This document shows, in pieces, positions 16,411 to 25,534 of a stretch of DNA of 64,000 nt (its first letter is position 1; each line of letters starts with the position of its first letter). The notes beneath the pieces were generated by a model, which made no database searches, was not told where the DNA came from, and saw only the letters and a program-made list of their open reading frames with translations. Made by a program: the position numbers and the translations under genes. This stretch comes from Tianweitania sp. UT-5YL-CI-8 (GTDB lineage: Bacteria; Pseudomonadota; Alphaproteobacteria; Rhizobiales; Rhizobiaceae). Location: assembly GCF_030010215.1 (NCBI RefSeq), contig NZ_JASCRR010000009.1:62001-126000 (forward strand), in the 5' to 3' direction.

Positions 16411-18399
16411 ATGGCCTCGCGCGAAAAACACGACCGCATGGCGAATGCGATCCGCTTTCTGTCCATGGATGCGGTCGAAAAGGCCAATTCCGGCCATCCC
16501 GGCCTGCCAATGGGTGCTGCCGACGTTGCAACCGTACTCTTCACCAAATTCCTGAAATTCGACCCCGCCAACCCGCATTGGGCCGACCGCGACCGCTTCA
16601 TCCTGTCTGCCGGCCATGGCTCGATGCTGCTCTATTCGCTCCTCTACCTGACCGGTTATGAGGATATGACGATCGACGAGATCAAGCATTTTCGCCAGCT
16701 CGGCTCCAAGACCGCCGGTCACCCCGAATACGGTCACGCCACCGGCATCGAGACCACCACCGGCCCGCTCGGCCAGGGTCTCGGCAATTCGGTCGGCTTC
16801 GCGCTCGGCGAGCGCATCATGAACGCCACCTTCGGCGACGACCTTGTCGACCATCACACCTACGTTCTGGCCGGCGACGGCTGCCTGATGGAAGGCATCA
16901 GCCAGGAAGCGCTGACGCTGGCCGGCCACCTCAAGCTCAACAAGCTGACGGTGATCTGGGACCACAACAGCATCTCCATCGACGGCGCGGTGTCGCTGGC
17001 CGATTCCACCGATCAGCTCGCCCGTTTCGCAGCGTCCGGCTGGAACACCATCGCGATCGACGGCCATGATCCCGAGGCCATTGCCCAGGCGCTGGAAGCC
17101 GCCAAGCGGTCCGACAAGCCGATGCTGATCGCCGCCAAGACGACCATCGGTTTCGGCGCCCCGACCAAGGCCGGCACCAACAAGGTGCATGGTTCGCCGC
17201 TCGGCAAGGAAGAGATTGCCGGCGCGCGCAAGGAATTGAACTGGGATTATCCGCCCTTCGAGATTCCGTCCGACATTCTCGATGCCTGGCGCCTGGCCGG
17301 CCTGAACTCGGCTAAGCAGCGCAAGGATTGGGAAAAACGCCTCGCTGCCGCATCGGCCGACACCCGGGCCGAGTTTGAGCGCCGCATGCGCGGCGATCTG
17401 CCGGCGGGCTTCGACGATGCGATTGCCGACTACAAGAAGAAGCTTGCTTCCGACAAGCCGAAGGTGGCCACCCGCAAGTCGTCCGAAATGGCGCTTGAGG
17501 TCATCAACGGCGTGGTGCCCGAAACCATCGGCGGCTCGGCCGACCTGACCGGTTCCAACAACACCAAGACCAGCCAGACCAAGTCGATCACGCCGGAAGA
17601 CTACGGCCAGCGTTATGTCCATTACGGCATCCGCGAGCTCGGCATGGCGGCCGCGATGAATGGCTTGGCGCTGCATGGCGGCGTCATCCCCTACTCCGGC
17701 ACCTTCCTGTGCTTCTCCGACTATGCGCGCCCGGCCATGCGGCTGGCCTCGCTGATGGGCATCCGCTCGATCTTCGTCATGACCCATGATTCCATCGGTC
17801 TGGGCGAAGACGGCCCGACCCACCAGCCGGTCGAGCATCTCGCCGCCCTGCGCGCCATCCCCAACCACGTCGTCTTCCGCCCGGCCGACGCCACGGAAGC
17901 CGCCGAATGCTGGCAGCTTGCGCTGGAATCGACCACGGCACCCGCAACCCTGGCTCTGACCCGCCAGAATCTGCCGGCGGTACGCACGGAATTTGTCGAG
18001 GAAAACCTCTGCGGCTACGGTGCCTATGAGCTGGCGACCGCCGATGGCGACGCCGTGGTGACGATCTTCGCCACCGGCTCGGAAGTCGAAATCGCGCTTG
18101 CCGCCCGCGCCCTGTTGCAGGGCCACGGCCACCCGACCCGCGTGGTCTCCGTGCCTGCCTTCGAGCTGTTCGAAAAGCAGGACGAAGCCTATCGTTCGGC
18201 GATCATCGGCGATGCGAAGGTCAAGGTCGCCATCGAAGCCGGCATCCGCCAGGGCTGGGATGCGTTCATCGGCACCGACGGCGTCTTCATCGGCATGCAC
18301 GGCTTCGGCGCCTCCGGCGAAATCGCCGACCTGTACAAGCATTTCGGCATCACCGCCGAGGACACCGCCAAAGCCGTCGAAGCCCGCCTGCACGGCTGA
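16411..18399 (+). CDS. tkt: Transketolase
   Basis: A 662-residue thiamine-diphosphate enzyme transferring two-carbon ketol units in the pentose phosphate pathway. It contains the N-terminal [37 protein letters not shown] followed by the ThDP/Mg-binding HNSISIDG, and the pyrimidine-domain pieces [18 protein letters not shown] and [27 protein letters not shown]. The C-terminal domain ends [25 protein letters not shown]. Length is typical. A longer upstream reading frame exists, but TGGAGGAATT lies directly before the ATG at 16411, where the homologous N-terminus begins. Confidence 0.97.
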   Translation: MASREKHDRMANAIRFLSMDAVEKANSGHPGLPMGAADVATVLFTKFLKFDPANPHWADRDRFILSAGHGSMLLYSLLYLTGYEDMTIDEIKHFRQLGSKTAGHPEYGHATGIETTTGPLGQGLGNSVGFALGERIMNATFGDDLVDHHTYVLAGDGCLMEGISQEALTLAGHLKLNKLTVIWDHNSISIDGAVSLADSTDQLARFAASGWNTIAIDGHDPEAIAQALEAAKRSDKPMLIAAKTTIGFGAPTKAGTNKVHGSPLGKEEIAGARKELNWDYPPFEIPSDILDAWRLAGLNSAKQRKDWEKRLAAASADTRAEFERRMRGDLPAGFDDAIADYKKKLASDKPKVATRKSSEMALEVINGVVPETIGGSADLTGSNNTKTSQTKSITPEDYGQRYVHYGIRELGMAAAMNGLALHGGVIPYSGTFLCFSDYARPAMRLASLMGIRSIFVMTHDSIGLGEDGPTHQPVEHLAALRAIPNHVVFRPADATEAAECWQLALESTTAPATLALTRQNLPAVRTEFVEENLCGYGAYELATADGDAVVTIFATGSEVEIALAARALLQGHGHPTRVVSVPAFELFEKQDEAYRSAIIGDAKVKVAIEAGIRQGWDAFIGTDGVFIGMHGFGASGEIADLYKHFGITAEDTAKAVEARLHG

Positions 18400-18417
18400 G
18401 CCGACCGGTCATCACGC

Positions 18418-18449
18418 AAAAAGCCGCCCCCGCAACGGGGCGGCTTTTT
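18418..18449 (+). terminator. Terminator of tkt
   Basis: Thirteen-base stem AAAAAGCCGCCCC / GGGGCGGCTTTTT with a six-base loop, 18 bases after the stop. It is the strongest terminator in the window. Confidence 0.9.
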
Positions 18450-18477
18450 GCTTTATCTATGAGAGCCAGTCCAAATT

Positions 18478-18600
18478 GCCCCCTCATCCGGCCCTTCGGG
18501 CCACCTTTCCCCGCTGGGAGAAGAGACGGGCGCCGCGCCGATAGCTCTCCTCTCCCCAGCGGGGAGAGGAGAGCGGAGCGGAGGCCGGGTGAGGGGGGCG
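18478..18600. repeat. Palindromic intergenic element (copy 2)
   Basis: The outer ends CCCCCTCATCCGGC and GCCGGGTGAGGGGG are near-perfect inverted copies, and an inner pair CCCCGCTGGGAGAAGAG / CTCTCCCCAGCGGGGAGAGG lies between them. It sits between tkt and the convergent quinone oxidoreductase gene. The same phrases recur at 46019-46147 and 47196-47483, so this is a dispersed family. Confidence 0.75.
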
Positions 18601-18604
18601 AAGA

Positions 18605-19615
18605 TCACCCCACATCCAGCACGATCTTGCCGATATGGTCGCCCTCCTCCATACGCTCATGAGCGCGCCAGGCATCAGCGAGCGGGAAGATCATGTCCAT
18701 CACCGGAGCAACCCTGCGGCTGGCGAGAAGCGGCCAGACCTGCGCCTCGAGTGCGGCGGCGATCTGGCCCTTGAATTCAATGGTGCGCGGACGCAGCGTC
18801 GAGCCCGTATGCGTCAGCCGCTTCATCATCAGCCGCGAAAAGTCCGCGCTCGCCACGGCTCCCGTCTGGGTGGCGATCTGGACAATGCGGCCCTCGACGG
18901 CGGCTGCATGGTAGTTGCGGGCGACATAATCGCCGCCGACCATGTCGAGGATGACATTGGCGCCCTTGCCGTCCGTCATCTCTTTCACGACAGTGACGAA
19001 ATCCTCGGTCTTGTAGTTGGTCGCGCGCGCAGCCCCAAGCTTGACGCAGGCCTCACACTTCTCGTCAGAGCCCGCAGTGGCGATGACGGTGGCGCCGAGC
19101 GCCGAGGCAAGCTGGATTGCCGTGGTGCCGATACCGGACGAGCCGCCATGCAGCAGCAACACCTCGCCTGCCTTCAGGCCGCCGCGCTGGAACACATTGT
19201 GCCAGACGGTGAAGAAGGTCTCGGGGATGGCCGCGGCTTCGGTGAAGGTGAAGCCATGCGGGATGGGCAGCGCGTTGCTCTCATGCACGGCAACATATTC
19301 GGCATAGCCGCCGCCATTGGTCAGCGCGCAGACCGCATCGCCCGGCCGCCAGCGGACGGTACCCTCACCCACCGCGACCACCTCGCCCGAGACTTCGAGG
19401 CCCGGCAGATCGGAGGCGCCGGGCGGCGGCGGATAGGCGCCCTTGCGCTGCTGCACGTCGGGCCGATTGACGCCCGCCGCACGCACGCGGATCAGCACCT
19501 CGTTTTGCGCCGGCTGGGGGACGTCGCGCCGTTCGGTCTTCAGCACGCGCGGGCCGCCGGGAGATGAGATCGCGACCGCCGTCATCTTTGCGGGAATGCT
19601 GCTGTCAATCGTCAT
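18605..19615 (-). CDS. Zeta-crystallin/PIG3-type NAD(P)H quinone oxidoreductase
   Basis: A 336-residue zinc-independent medium-chain dehydrogenase. It has the GroES-like N-terminal fold (VLIRVRAAGVNRPDVQQRKGAYPPPPGASDLPGLEVSGEVVAVG), then the Rossmann core ETFFTVWHNVFQRGGLKAGEVLLLHGGSSGIGTTAIQLA and DMVGGDYVARNYHAAAVEGRIVQIATQTG. The PIG3-type YPPPPGASDLPGLE signature is clear, and no structural-zinc cysteines are present. It likely reduces quinones with NADPH. I use ATG 19615 (MTIDSSIPAKMTAVAI); ATG 19585 is an alternative. Divergent from the DUF1192 gene. Confidence 0.92.
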   Translation of the reverse strand: MTIDSSIPAKMTAVAISSPGGPRVLKTERRDVPQPAQNEVLIRVRAAGVNRPDVQQRKGAYPPPPGASDLPGLEVSGEVVAVGEGTVRWRPGDAVCALTNGGGYAEYVAVHESNALPIPHGFTFTEAAAIPETFFTVWHNVFQRGGLKAGEVLLLHGGSSGIGTTAIQLASALGATVIATAGSDEKCEACVKLGAARATNYKTEDFVTVVKEMTDGKGANVILDMVGGDYVARNYHAAAVEGRIVQIATQTGAVASADFSRLMMKRLTHTGSTLRPRTIEFKGQIAAALEAQVWPLLASRRVAPVMDMIFPLADAWRAHERMEEGDHIGKIVLDVG

Positions 19616-19726
19616 GGGAACCTGCTTTTCTGTCTTGCAAGCGCTTGCAGGGGTTTGCATCGCTGTCCATGCTCTATGTATTCTGTTCGTCGGCGGAGGC
19701 AAACAACAGGAAGCGAGGACCCCCGA

Positions 19727-19921
19727 ATGGCTGTTTTCGACGAAGAACCCCGCAGGACCAACCGCCAGCACGAAATCGGCCAGGACCTCTCTTTGCTTTC
19801 GGTCGCGGACCTCAAGGAGCGCATCGCGCTTCTGAAAGCGGAGACCGGTCGCCTGGAAGCGGAAATAGCCTCCAAGACGAGCAGCAAATCCGTGGCCGAA
19901 TCGCTGTTCAAACCGAGATGA
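19727..19921 (+). CDS. DUF1192 small coiled-coil protein
   Basis: A 64-residue protein: MAVFDEEPRRTNRQHEIGQDLSLLSVADLKERIALLKAETGRLEAEIASKTSSKSVAESLFK. The LSVADLKERIALLKAETGRLEAEIA stretch is a short coiled coil typical of DUF1192, a widespread alphaproteobacterial family of unknown role. It is divergent from the quinone oxidoreductase, 111 bases away, an arrangement seen in relatives. No signal or membrane segment. Confidence 0.8.
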   Translation: MAVFDEEPRRTNRQHEIGQDLSLLSVADLKERIALLKAETGRLEAEIASKTSSKSVAESLFKPR

Positions 19922-20073
19922 CAAAAACGCCTCGCCGTTGTCGCATCATCGCCAGCATCGCTGTCTAAAAGCCGGGACGGTGTTCGGCACTGCCGCTCCC
20001 GAGACGAATCGCTGCGCGCTGGACATTCGCCAGCAGGAAGTTCGGCCAAAATTCGGCCAAAAACCGGAATGAC

Positions 20074-21363
20074 ATGATGTTTGCAGACTACCGTCCCATC
20101 CTCTCGCTGCTGCGCGGCACGGCTTTCCTGCTTGCCGCATCCGGTCTGCATGGGCTGCTTCTGCCGCTGCGAGGGCAGGTCGAAGGGTTTTCAACCGTTT
20201 CGCTGGGTCTGATGGGTACGGCCTGGGCGGGCGGCTTCGTCGCAGGCTGCGTCTTTGCGCCACGTCTGGTGCGCCGCGCCGGTCACGTCCGCGCCTTCTC
20301 AACCTTCGCGGCTTCCGGCGCAATCATCGCTCTGTTGACCGGGCTGATCATCCAGGAACAGGTGTGGATCGTGCTGCGCGCCTTCACCGGCTTCACCATG
20401 GCTGGCGCCTTCATGATCATCGAGAGCTGGCTCAACGAGCGCGCCACCAATAAGAATCGCGGCACGGTCTTCGGCCTCTACATGATGGTCACCTATGCCT
20501 CGATCATGGCGGGGCAGATGATGGTCGCCGCCGGCGACGTCAGCAACGATTCCCTGTTCATGGTCGCAGGCATCCTGTTTTGCCTGTCGCTGATCCCGAC
20601 CGCCGTATCGAGCGCGGCGCATCCCAATCCGCTGCGCGACGTCAAGCTCGACATCAAGGGCCTTTATGCCAATTCGCCCGTCTCCTCCATCGCCTGCGTC
20701 CTGATCGGCGTCGCCAATGGCGCCTGGGGAACGCTGGGCGCGGTCTATGGCGCCCGTATCGGTATCTCGACGGCGCAGATTGCGCTGATGATGAGCCTGA
20801 CCGTGGTGGCGGGGGCTGTGCTGCAGATGCCGATCGGCCGCATTTCCGACCGCACCGACCGGCGCTTCGTGCTGGCTGGCGGTGCGCTGCTGTCGACGCT
20901 GTTTGCCGTGCTGCTGTTTTTCGTCGCGCCGCGATCGAGCGGCTTCGTCATCGCCATGACAGCCTGCTACGGCGCTTTCGCCTACACGCTCTATTCGCTG
21001 GCTGTGGCGCATGCCAACGACCATGCCTCGCCGGAGGATTTCGTCAAGATTTCCGGCGGGCTTCTGCTGCTCTACGGCTTCGGCACAATGATCGGCCCGA
21101 TCATCGCCGCCGGGCTGATGGGGTGGCTGAAGCCGGAAGGACTTTTCCTGGCGACGGCGCTCGCGCATTTCGGCCTGGCCGGCTACACGCTTCTGCGCAT
21201 CCGGCGCCGCGCACCCGTGCCCATCGAGGACCGTGAGGCGTTCAAGACGCTGCCATCCGAGCGCGCCGTGACGCCCGAAGCGCTCAAGCTCGACCCCCGT
21301 TCGGAAGCCAGCCCGGAAAACGCCGATGCTGAAAACGACGCGCCGCAGCCTGCCTCGTCGTAA
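20074..21363 (+). CDS. MFS transporter
   Basis: A 429-residue inner-membrane protein with about 12 hydrophobic helices in two six-helix halves. The inter-helix signature GGFVAGCVFAPRLVRRAGHVRAF follows helix 2, IESWLNERATNKNRGTVFGLYMMV sits before helix 5, and the second-half equivalent is GRISDRTDRRFVLAGGALLS. The C-terminal ~60 residues form a polar acidic cytoplasmic tail. The IIESWLNE phrase is typical of the YcaD-like MFS group; the substrate is unknown. It precedes an ArsR-type regulator by 38 bases on the same strand, which may control it. Confidence 0.9.
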   Translation: MMFADYRPILSLLRGTAFLLAASGLHGLLLPLRGQVEGFSTVSLGLMGTAWAGGFVAGCVFAPRLVRRAGHVRAFSTFAASGAIIALLTGLIIQEQVWIVLRAFTGFTMAGAFMIIESWLNERATNKNRGTVFGLYMMVTYASIMAGQMMVAAGDVSNDSLFMVAGILFCLSLIPTAVSSAAHPNPLRDVKLDIKGLYANSPVSSIACVLIGVANGAWGTLGAVYGARIGISTAQIALMMSLTVVAGAVLQMPIGRISDRTDRRFVLAGGALLSTLFAVLLFFVAPRSSGFVIAMTACYGAFAYTLYSLAVAHANDHASPEDFVKISGGLLLLYGFGTMIGPIIAAGLMGWLKPEGLFLATALAHFGLAGYTLLRIRRRAPVPIEDREAFKTLPSERAVTPEALKLDPRSEASPENADAENDAPQPASS

Positions 21364-21401
21364 CGGTTGTGATTTCTCGCGCCTTGCTGCAAGAATAAGC
21401 A

Positions 21402-21665
21402 ATGAACGCGAATGACTCTTTCGTCGCCATTGCCGACCCCAATCGCCGGCATCTGCTGGAAGAGCTCAGGCGCGGGCCAAAGACTGTCGGTGAACTCGCG
21501 TCCGGTCTGCCGGTATCGCGGCCGGCGGTCTCCCAGCATCTCAAGGTGCTTCTGGATGCCGGCCTCGTCAGCGCCCGCGCAGAAGGCACCCGTCGGGTCT
21601 ACGCCGTCAGTTCCGACGGCTTTGTAAAGCTCAATATCTGGCTGGATCAGTTCTGGGAAGCGTGA
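21402..21665 (+). CDS. ArsR-family winged-helix repressor
   Basis: An 87-residue compact HTH protein: IADPNRRHLLEELRRGPKTVGELASGLPVSRPAVSQHLKVLLDAGLVSARAEGTRRVYAVSSDGFVKLNIWLDQFW. The recognition helix is SRPAVSQHLKVL. There are no cysteines at all, so it is not a metal sensor of the ELCVCDL type and more resembles SdpR-like regulators. It lies just downstream of the MFS gene, and a terminator follows. Confidence 0.9.
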   Translation: MNANDSFVAIADPNRRHLLEELRRGPKTVGELASGLPVSRPAVSQHLKVLLDAGLVSARAEGTRRVYAVSSDGFVKLNIWLDQFWEA

Positions 21666-21730
21666 GGCGCGCGCATGGTTGCAGCGTCTTCTCGCTGGCC
21701 ATTTCGATAGGCTGCTTCATCTGAAGTAAG

Positions 21731-21760
21731 CCGACGGCGGAGTGGTCCGCCGCCGGTTTT
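21731..21760 (+). terminator. Terminator between the ArsR gene and the DUF465 gene
   Basis: Stem CGGCGGA / TCCGCCG with a GTGG loop and an extended outer CCG/CGG, followed by TTTT. It lies between convergent genes. Confidence 0.65.
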
Positions 21761-21782
21761 AATGCCGCGAAGCGGCTTGAAA

Positions 21783-21962
21783 TCAATGCCGGGTCGGTTG
21801 CGACCGCAGCTTCTCAATCTCGTCCTTGAGTGCCAGCTTTCGACGCTTCAACGTTGCGATTTCAAGATCGTCAATCGACGGATGGTTCAAGGCTTGGTCG
21901 AGTTGACGTTCCATATCGCCATGTTTGCGCTGAAGTTCTTCAAGATGGGATGCAAGAGACAT
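21783..21962 (-). CDS. YdcH/DUF465 small protein (copy A)
   Basis: A 59-residue helical protein: MSLASHLEELQRKHGDMERQLDQALNHPSIDDLEIATLKRRKLALKDEIEKLR. The HP-x4-D-x-EIATLKRRKLALKDEI pattern is the DUF465 hallmark. The ATG at 21962 has GGGAG upstream, which fits better than the longer frame. It is transcribed divergently from a second DUF465 gene. Molecular role unknown. Confidence 0.85.
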   Translation of the reverse strand: MSLASHLEELQRKHGDMERQLDQALNHPSIDDLEIATLKRRKLALKDEIEKLRSQPTRH

Positions 21963-22200
21963 GGATTGAATCTCCCTTTTCAGTTCCTCGTGGACCCTGT
22001 CGGAGGCGTATCCACCGCTGGCTACGCCGTGTGACGGTACGGTGACAGTTTGCCACCTAAAATCCGCCATGTCGAATGCGGTGTGGTATTATTTCCCGCA
22101 GGGCTAAAATATGATATGGGCAAGCCGCCATTGCGCCGCAAGGGTGCTGGTCTTGCCACGATGGCGTCGAAAGGCGCAAAATAATTTGCATACGGTGGAC

Positions 22201-22404
22201 ATGTCGGAACAGGAACAGGCCGAAGTTCGGCTCGATTTTGCACGGTTGAAACAGGAACATGCCGATTTCGACGCGGCCATCAACGCGATGATCGCCGTCG
22301 GCTGCGATACCCTGCAGATTCAGCGCATGAAAAAGAAGAAGCTCGTCATCAAGGACAAGCTTCGGGCGATCGAAGACCGCATCATCCCCGACATCATTGC
22401 CTGA
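22201..22404 (+). CDS. YdcH/DUF465 small protein (copy B)
   Basis: A 67-residue helical protein: MSEQEQAEVRLDFARLKQEHADFDAAINAM, then CDTLQIQRMKKKKLVIKDKLRAIEDRIIPDIIA. It shares the two-helix hairpin and the 'LQIQRMKKKKLVIKDKL' version of the DUF465 motif with the divergent copy A, but differs enough that they are old paralogues. It lies 74 bases upstream of purE on the same strand. Confidence 0.83.
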   Translation: MSEQEQAEVRLDFARLKQEHADFDAAINAMIAVGCDTLQIQRMKKKKLVIKDKLRAIEDRIIPDIIA

Positions 22405-22478
22405 GTGCCGCACCGTCCTTGCGGCAGGGTGGAAATTCGGCTACGTGGCCGTTTTAGCGCCTCGAAGGGGACAGGCCA

Positions 22479-22976
22479 TTGCAGCAAAAGCGTGTCGACG
22501 TCGCCATCATCATGGGCAGTCAATCGGACTGGGCGACAATGCGCCACGCCGCCGACATCCTTGAAATCCTCGGCGTCTCGCATGAAGCGCGCATCATCTC
22601 GGCGCATCGCACGCCAGACCGCCTCTATGACTTCGCCAAATCAGCCAAGGCGGACGGCTTTCGCGTCATCATCGCAGGCGCGGGTGGGGCTGCCCATCTG
22701 CCCGGCATGACCGCTGCCATGACCGCGCTGCCCGTCTTCGGCGTGCCTGTCGAATCCAAGGCGCTGTCGGGCCAGGACTCGCTTCTGTCCATCGTCCAGA
22801 TGCCGGCCGGCATTCCCGTCGGCACGCTCGCCATCGGCAAGGCGGGAGCCGCCAACGCTGCCCTTCTGGCCGCGGCAGTCCTGGCCCTGAGCGACGACGC
22901 GCTGGCAAGCCGGCTCGAAGACTGGCGCAGCGCCCAGACCGCCAAAGTGGCCGAAACGCCTTCGGACGACGCATGA
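22479..22976 (+). CDS. purE: N5-carboxyaminoimidazole ribonucleotide mutase
   Basis: A 165-residue enzyme converting N5-CAIR to CAIR in purine synthesis. Marks are the N-terminal [21 protein letters not shown] and [16 protein letters not shown], the [25 protein letters not shown] core, and [17 protein letters not shown]. It begins with a TTG codon at 22479, preceded by GAAGGGGAC; no ATG is available without losing the conserved N-terminus. Its stop overlaps the purK start by four bases, so the two are translationally coupled. Confidence 0.95.
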   Translation: MQQKRVDVAIIMGSQSDWATMRHAADILEILGVSHEARIISAHRTPDRLYDFAKSAKADGFRVIIAGAGGAAHLPGMTAAMTALPVFGVPVESKALSGQDSLLSIVQMPAGIPVGTLAIGKAGAANAALLAAAVLALSDDALASRLEDWRSAQTAKVAETPSDDA

Positions 22977-24049
22977 CCGCCTCCCTTCCCTTAGGCTCCA
23001 CCATCGGCATCATCGGCGGCGGACAGCTCGGACGCATGCTGGCCGTGGCCGCGAGCCGGCTCGGCTATCGTATCGTGGTGCTCGAACCGCAGGCCGACTG
23101 CCCGGCCGCGCAGGTCGCCAACCGCCAAATCGTCGCGGCCTATGACGACCCTGCAGCGCTCGACGAACTGGCGCGGAGCTGTGCCGTCGTCACCTACGAA
23201 TTCGAAAACGTGCCGGTGTCAGCCGCCGAACGGCTGGTGCGCTCCGTGCCGGTCTATCCTCCGGCCAAGGCGCTGGAAGTGTCTCAGGACCGCCTTGTCG
23301 AAAAGAATTTCCTGAACGGCATCAACATCGAGACCGCGCGGTTCCTGCCCGTCGAGGACGACGCGCAGCTGGCCGACGCGCTCGCCCGCTTCGATGGCAG
23401 CGGCATCCTGAAGACTCGCCGCATGGGCTATGACGGCAAGGGCCAGCGCGTGTTCCGCTCTATCGGCAGCGGCGGCTTTGACGGCACCTGCGCGGCAATG
23501 GGCAATGTTCCGCTGATCCTCGAATCCTTCGTGCCCTTCGAGAAGGAAATTTCCGTCATCGCCGTACGCGGCACGGACGGTTCTCTGGCGGTCTACGATC
23601 CGGCTGAAAATGTCCATAGAGACGGCATCCTGCACAGCTCCACCGTGCCCGCCGCGATCTCGGCGGCAACGGCCATTGCCGCCCGCGAGGCCGCGCGGCG
23701 TATCTTAACAGCGCTGGACTATGTCGGCGTCATCGGAGTCGAATTCTTCGTACTGCCGGACGGCGGGCTGATCGCCAATGAAATCGCCCCGCGCGTGCAC
23801 AATTCCGGCCATTGGACCGAAGCCGCCTGCGCCGTTTCGCAATTCGAGCAGCACATCCGCGCTGTCGCCGGTCTGCCGTTGGGCAATCCGAAGCGGCATT
23901 CCGGCTGCGTGATGGAAAACCTGATCGGCGACGATATCGCCCGGTTCGAATCGTTGATGGGCGAGACCGACACGGTCGTCCATCTCTACGGCAAGGCCGA
24001 AGCGCGACCTGGGCGTAAGATGGGGCATTTCACCCGTCTGATCGCCTGA
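22973..24049 (+). CDS. purK: N5-carboxyaminoimidazole ribonucleotide synthase
   Basis: A 358-residue ATP-grasp enzyme forming N5-CAIR from AIR, ATP and bicarbonate, the substrate of PurE. It has the N-terminal [37 protein letters not shown], the grasp segment [18 protein letters not shown], and the late [32 protein letters not shown]. The length is normal. It overlaps purE by ATGA and completes the two-gene purEK operon. Confidence 0.97.
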   Translation: MTASLPLGSTIGIIGGGQLGRMLAVAASRLGYRIVVLEPQADCPAAQVANRQIVAAYDDPAALDELARSCAVVTYEFENVPVSAAERLVRSVPVYPPAKALEVSQDRLVEKNFLNGINIETARFLPVEDDAQLADALARFDGSGILKTRRMGYDGKGQRVFRSIGSGGFDGTCAAMGNVPLILESFVPFEKEISVIAVRGTDGSLAVYDPAENVHRDGILHSSTVPAAISAATAIAAREAARRILTALDYVGVIGVEFFVLPDGGLIANEIAPRVHNSGHWTEAACAVSQFEQHIRAVAGLPLGNPKRHSGCVMENLIGDDIARFESLMGETDTVVHLYGKAEARPGRKMGHFTRLIA

Positions 24050-24064
24050 CGACGATTTCCGCCG

Positions 24065-24502
24065 CTACGGCGCGGCGGGAACCGGGCAACTCATGTCGCC
24101 TTCCTCGCAGTGGAGATAGACATCCAACTGCTTGACGCGGTCCAGCGTCTCTCCCTCCAGGCAGTTGTCCTGCAACATGGGATAGATCGAACCCTCCTGG
24201 GCATTGCCGGTGGCAAAATTGCACTCCGCATCGCGATAAACGATCCAGGCGCGCTGGGCTGCCTGCAGCCGCTTCTTGCCGTCTTCGTCATCGGACAGCC
24301 GCTTGACGATTTCGGCATAGGTCGCGTTCAGCTTGGCGTCGGCAGTCTTGTAGTCCGCAGCGGCGCAGATGTTCATGCCCATCTGGCTCTCGTCCTTAGG
24401 GTCGCACTCGGCTGCGGACGCGGCACCGCAGTAAAGAAGACCACCGGCAATCAGGACAAGTCGTATCGGCAAGCACATTCTCACTCTCGCAGTTTCATTC
24501 AT
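24065..24502 (-). CDS. Secreted LprI-like (DUF1311) protein
   Basis: About 145 residues with a signal peptide ([21 protein letters not shown]). A small cysteine-bearing domain follows, resembling the DUF1311/LprI lysozyme-inhibitor family: [45 protein letters not shown], and [25 protein letters not shown]. Cys residues are spaced for disulfides, consistent with a periplasmic location. LprI in mycobacteria inhibits lysozyme; that activity is not shown for the rhizobial proteins. ATG 24502 is used; ATG 24478, with GAGAG upstream, is a good alternative. It is convergent with purK. Confidence 0.8.
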   Translation of the reverse strand: MNETARVRMCLPIRLVLIAGGLLYCGAASAAECDPKDESQMGMNICAAADYKTADAKLNATYAEIVKRLSDDEDGKKRLQAAQRAWIVYRDAECNFATGNAQEGSIYPMLQDNCLEGETLDRVKQLDVYLHCEEGDMSCPVPAAP

Positions 24503-24579
24503 TGACGCGCCAGGATGCGGCAAATTTCACCTTTAGGCAAATGCGCGCCGGTGAAAAGCGTCGAAAAGCGCCTCTGCGG

Positions 24580-24609
24580 TTGACACAGCGGAGACTCCTC
24601 GTTTATGAG
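24580..24609 (+). promoter_or_regulatory. Promoter of rpmJ
   Basis: A perfect TTGACA at 24580-24585, then after 17-18 bases TTATGA/TATGAG at 24603-24609. It lies about 80 bases ahead of the rpmJ start. Confidence 0.6.
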
Positions 24610-24687
24610 CCACACACAAATTCGGGCGCGCTTTTGGCGCGCCTTTCATTTCGGCCCGAAGCGGGCCCTATCAGACGGGTCAGACCA

Positions 24688-24813
24688 ATGAAGATCAAGA
24701 ATTCGCTGAAGGCACTCAAGGCTCGCCACCGCGACAACCAGCTGGTTCGCCGCAAGGGCCGCGTCTACATCATCAACAAGAGCGCACCGCGCTTCAAGGC
24801 CCGCCAGGGCTGA
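24688..24813 (+). CDS. rpmJ: Ribosomal protein bL36, zinc-free type
   Basis: A 41-residue basic protein: [20 protein letters not shown], then [21 protein letters not shown]. The zinc-binding CxxC...CxxxxH set of the canonical L36 is absent: positions are Arg, Asn and Ser instead, so this is the C-minus form usual in Alphaproteobacteria. It has a strong promoter with an ideal -35 box and a leader of roughly 70 bases. Confidence 0.95.
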   Translation: MKIKNSLKALKARHRDNQLVRRKGRVYIINKSAPRFKARQG

Positions 24814-24906
24814 GCAGAAGGGCACAGCCAGGCTTTTTATGAGCCGGCAGCGCCGTTCACGCTAAATTCAGTTTGACGTTCCGCTGTCGGGAGCTAGATT
24901 TCCGGC

Positions 24907-25488
24907 ATGCGGATCGTCTTGCTTTTCAGACTTGCCCTTTCCTTCGCGCTGCTGACCCCTGCCGTGGCTTTTGCCGCGCAGAAAGGTCGGCCGGTGACCG
25001 TGCCCAATCACGGCCAGGTCGATACGCTTCTCAAGGACCTGAAGCGCCAGCGCAACGAGCGTGCCGCCGAGCGGATCGCAGCCCGCATCCAGAATCGTTG
25101 GGCCGAGTCCGGCAGCGCATCGGTCGACCTGATGATGGGCTGGGCGCAAAAGGCGATGAACGAACGCAAGTTCGATGTCGCGCTCGATTTCCTCGATCAG
25201 GTCGTGGTGCTCAAGCCGGATTATGCCGAAGGCTGGAACCGTCGCGCTACCGCTCACTATCTGATGAACAATTTCAAGATGTCGATGAGCGATCTCGACC
25301 GCACGCTGCAACTCGAGCCGCGCCATTTCGGGGCGCTTTCGGGCTTAGCCCGCATCATGTCGGAGAATGGCGACAAGGAGCTGGCGCTGCAGGCATGGGA
25401 GAAGGTTCTGACCATCTATCCGATGATGCGCTCCGCCCAACAGGAAGTGTCGGATATCACCGAGGATTTGACAGGCAGCGCCATCTGA
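24907..25488 (+). CDS. Exported TPR-repeat protein
   Basis: A 193-residue protein with a Sec signal peptide (MRIVLLFRLALSFALLTPAVAFA). Three tetratricopeptide units follow: MMGWAQKAMNERKFDVALDFLDQVVVLKPDYAEGWNRRATAHYLMNNFKMSMSDLDRTLQLEPRHFGALSGLARIMSENGDKELALQAWEKVLTIYP. The repeats span residues ~75-180. It is probably a periplasmic scaffold or adaptor; the partner is unknown. It begins 93 bases after rpmJ and is followed 46 bases later by an alpha/beta hydrolase gene. Confidence 0.87.
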   Translation: MRIVLLFRLALSFALLTPAVAFAAQKGRPVTVPNHGQVDTLLKDLKRQRNERAAERIAARIQNRWAESGSASVDLMMGWAQKAMNERKFDVALDFLDQVVVLKPDYAEGWNRRATAHYLMNNFKMSMSDLDRTLQLEPRHFGALSGLARIMSENGDKELALQAWEKVLTIYPMMRSAQQEVSDITEDLTGSAI

Positions 25489-25534
25489 CGCCTGTATAGC
25501 TTCGCTTACTCCTCACCGGCATTCTCATCCCACC

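Noticed and set aside
16336-18393. A 685-codon open frame on the strand opposite tkt
   Set aside because: Lies wholly antisense to an unmistakable transketolase; His/Asp/Gly/Arg-rich composition is that of a mirror frame of GC-rich coding DNA.
24610-24687. Possible riboswitch or ribosomal-protein leader before rpmJ
   Set aside because: The leader is short and I could not identify a conserved stem pattern beyond the GCGCG stretch.
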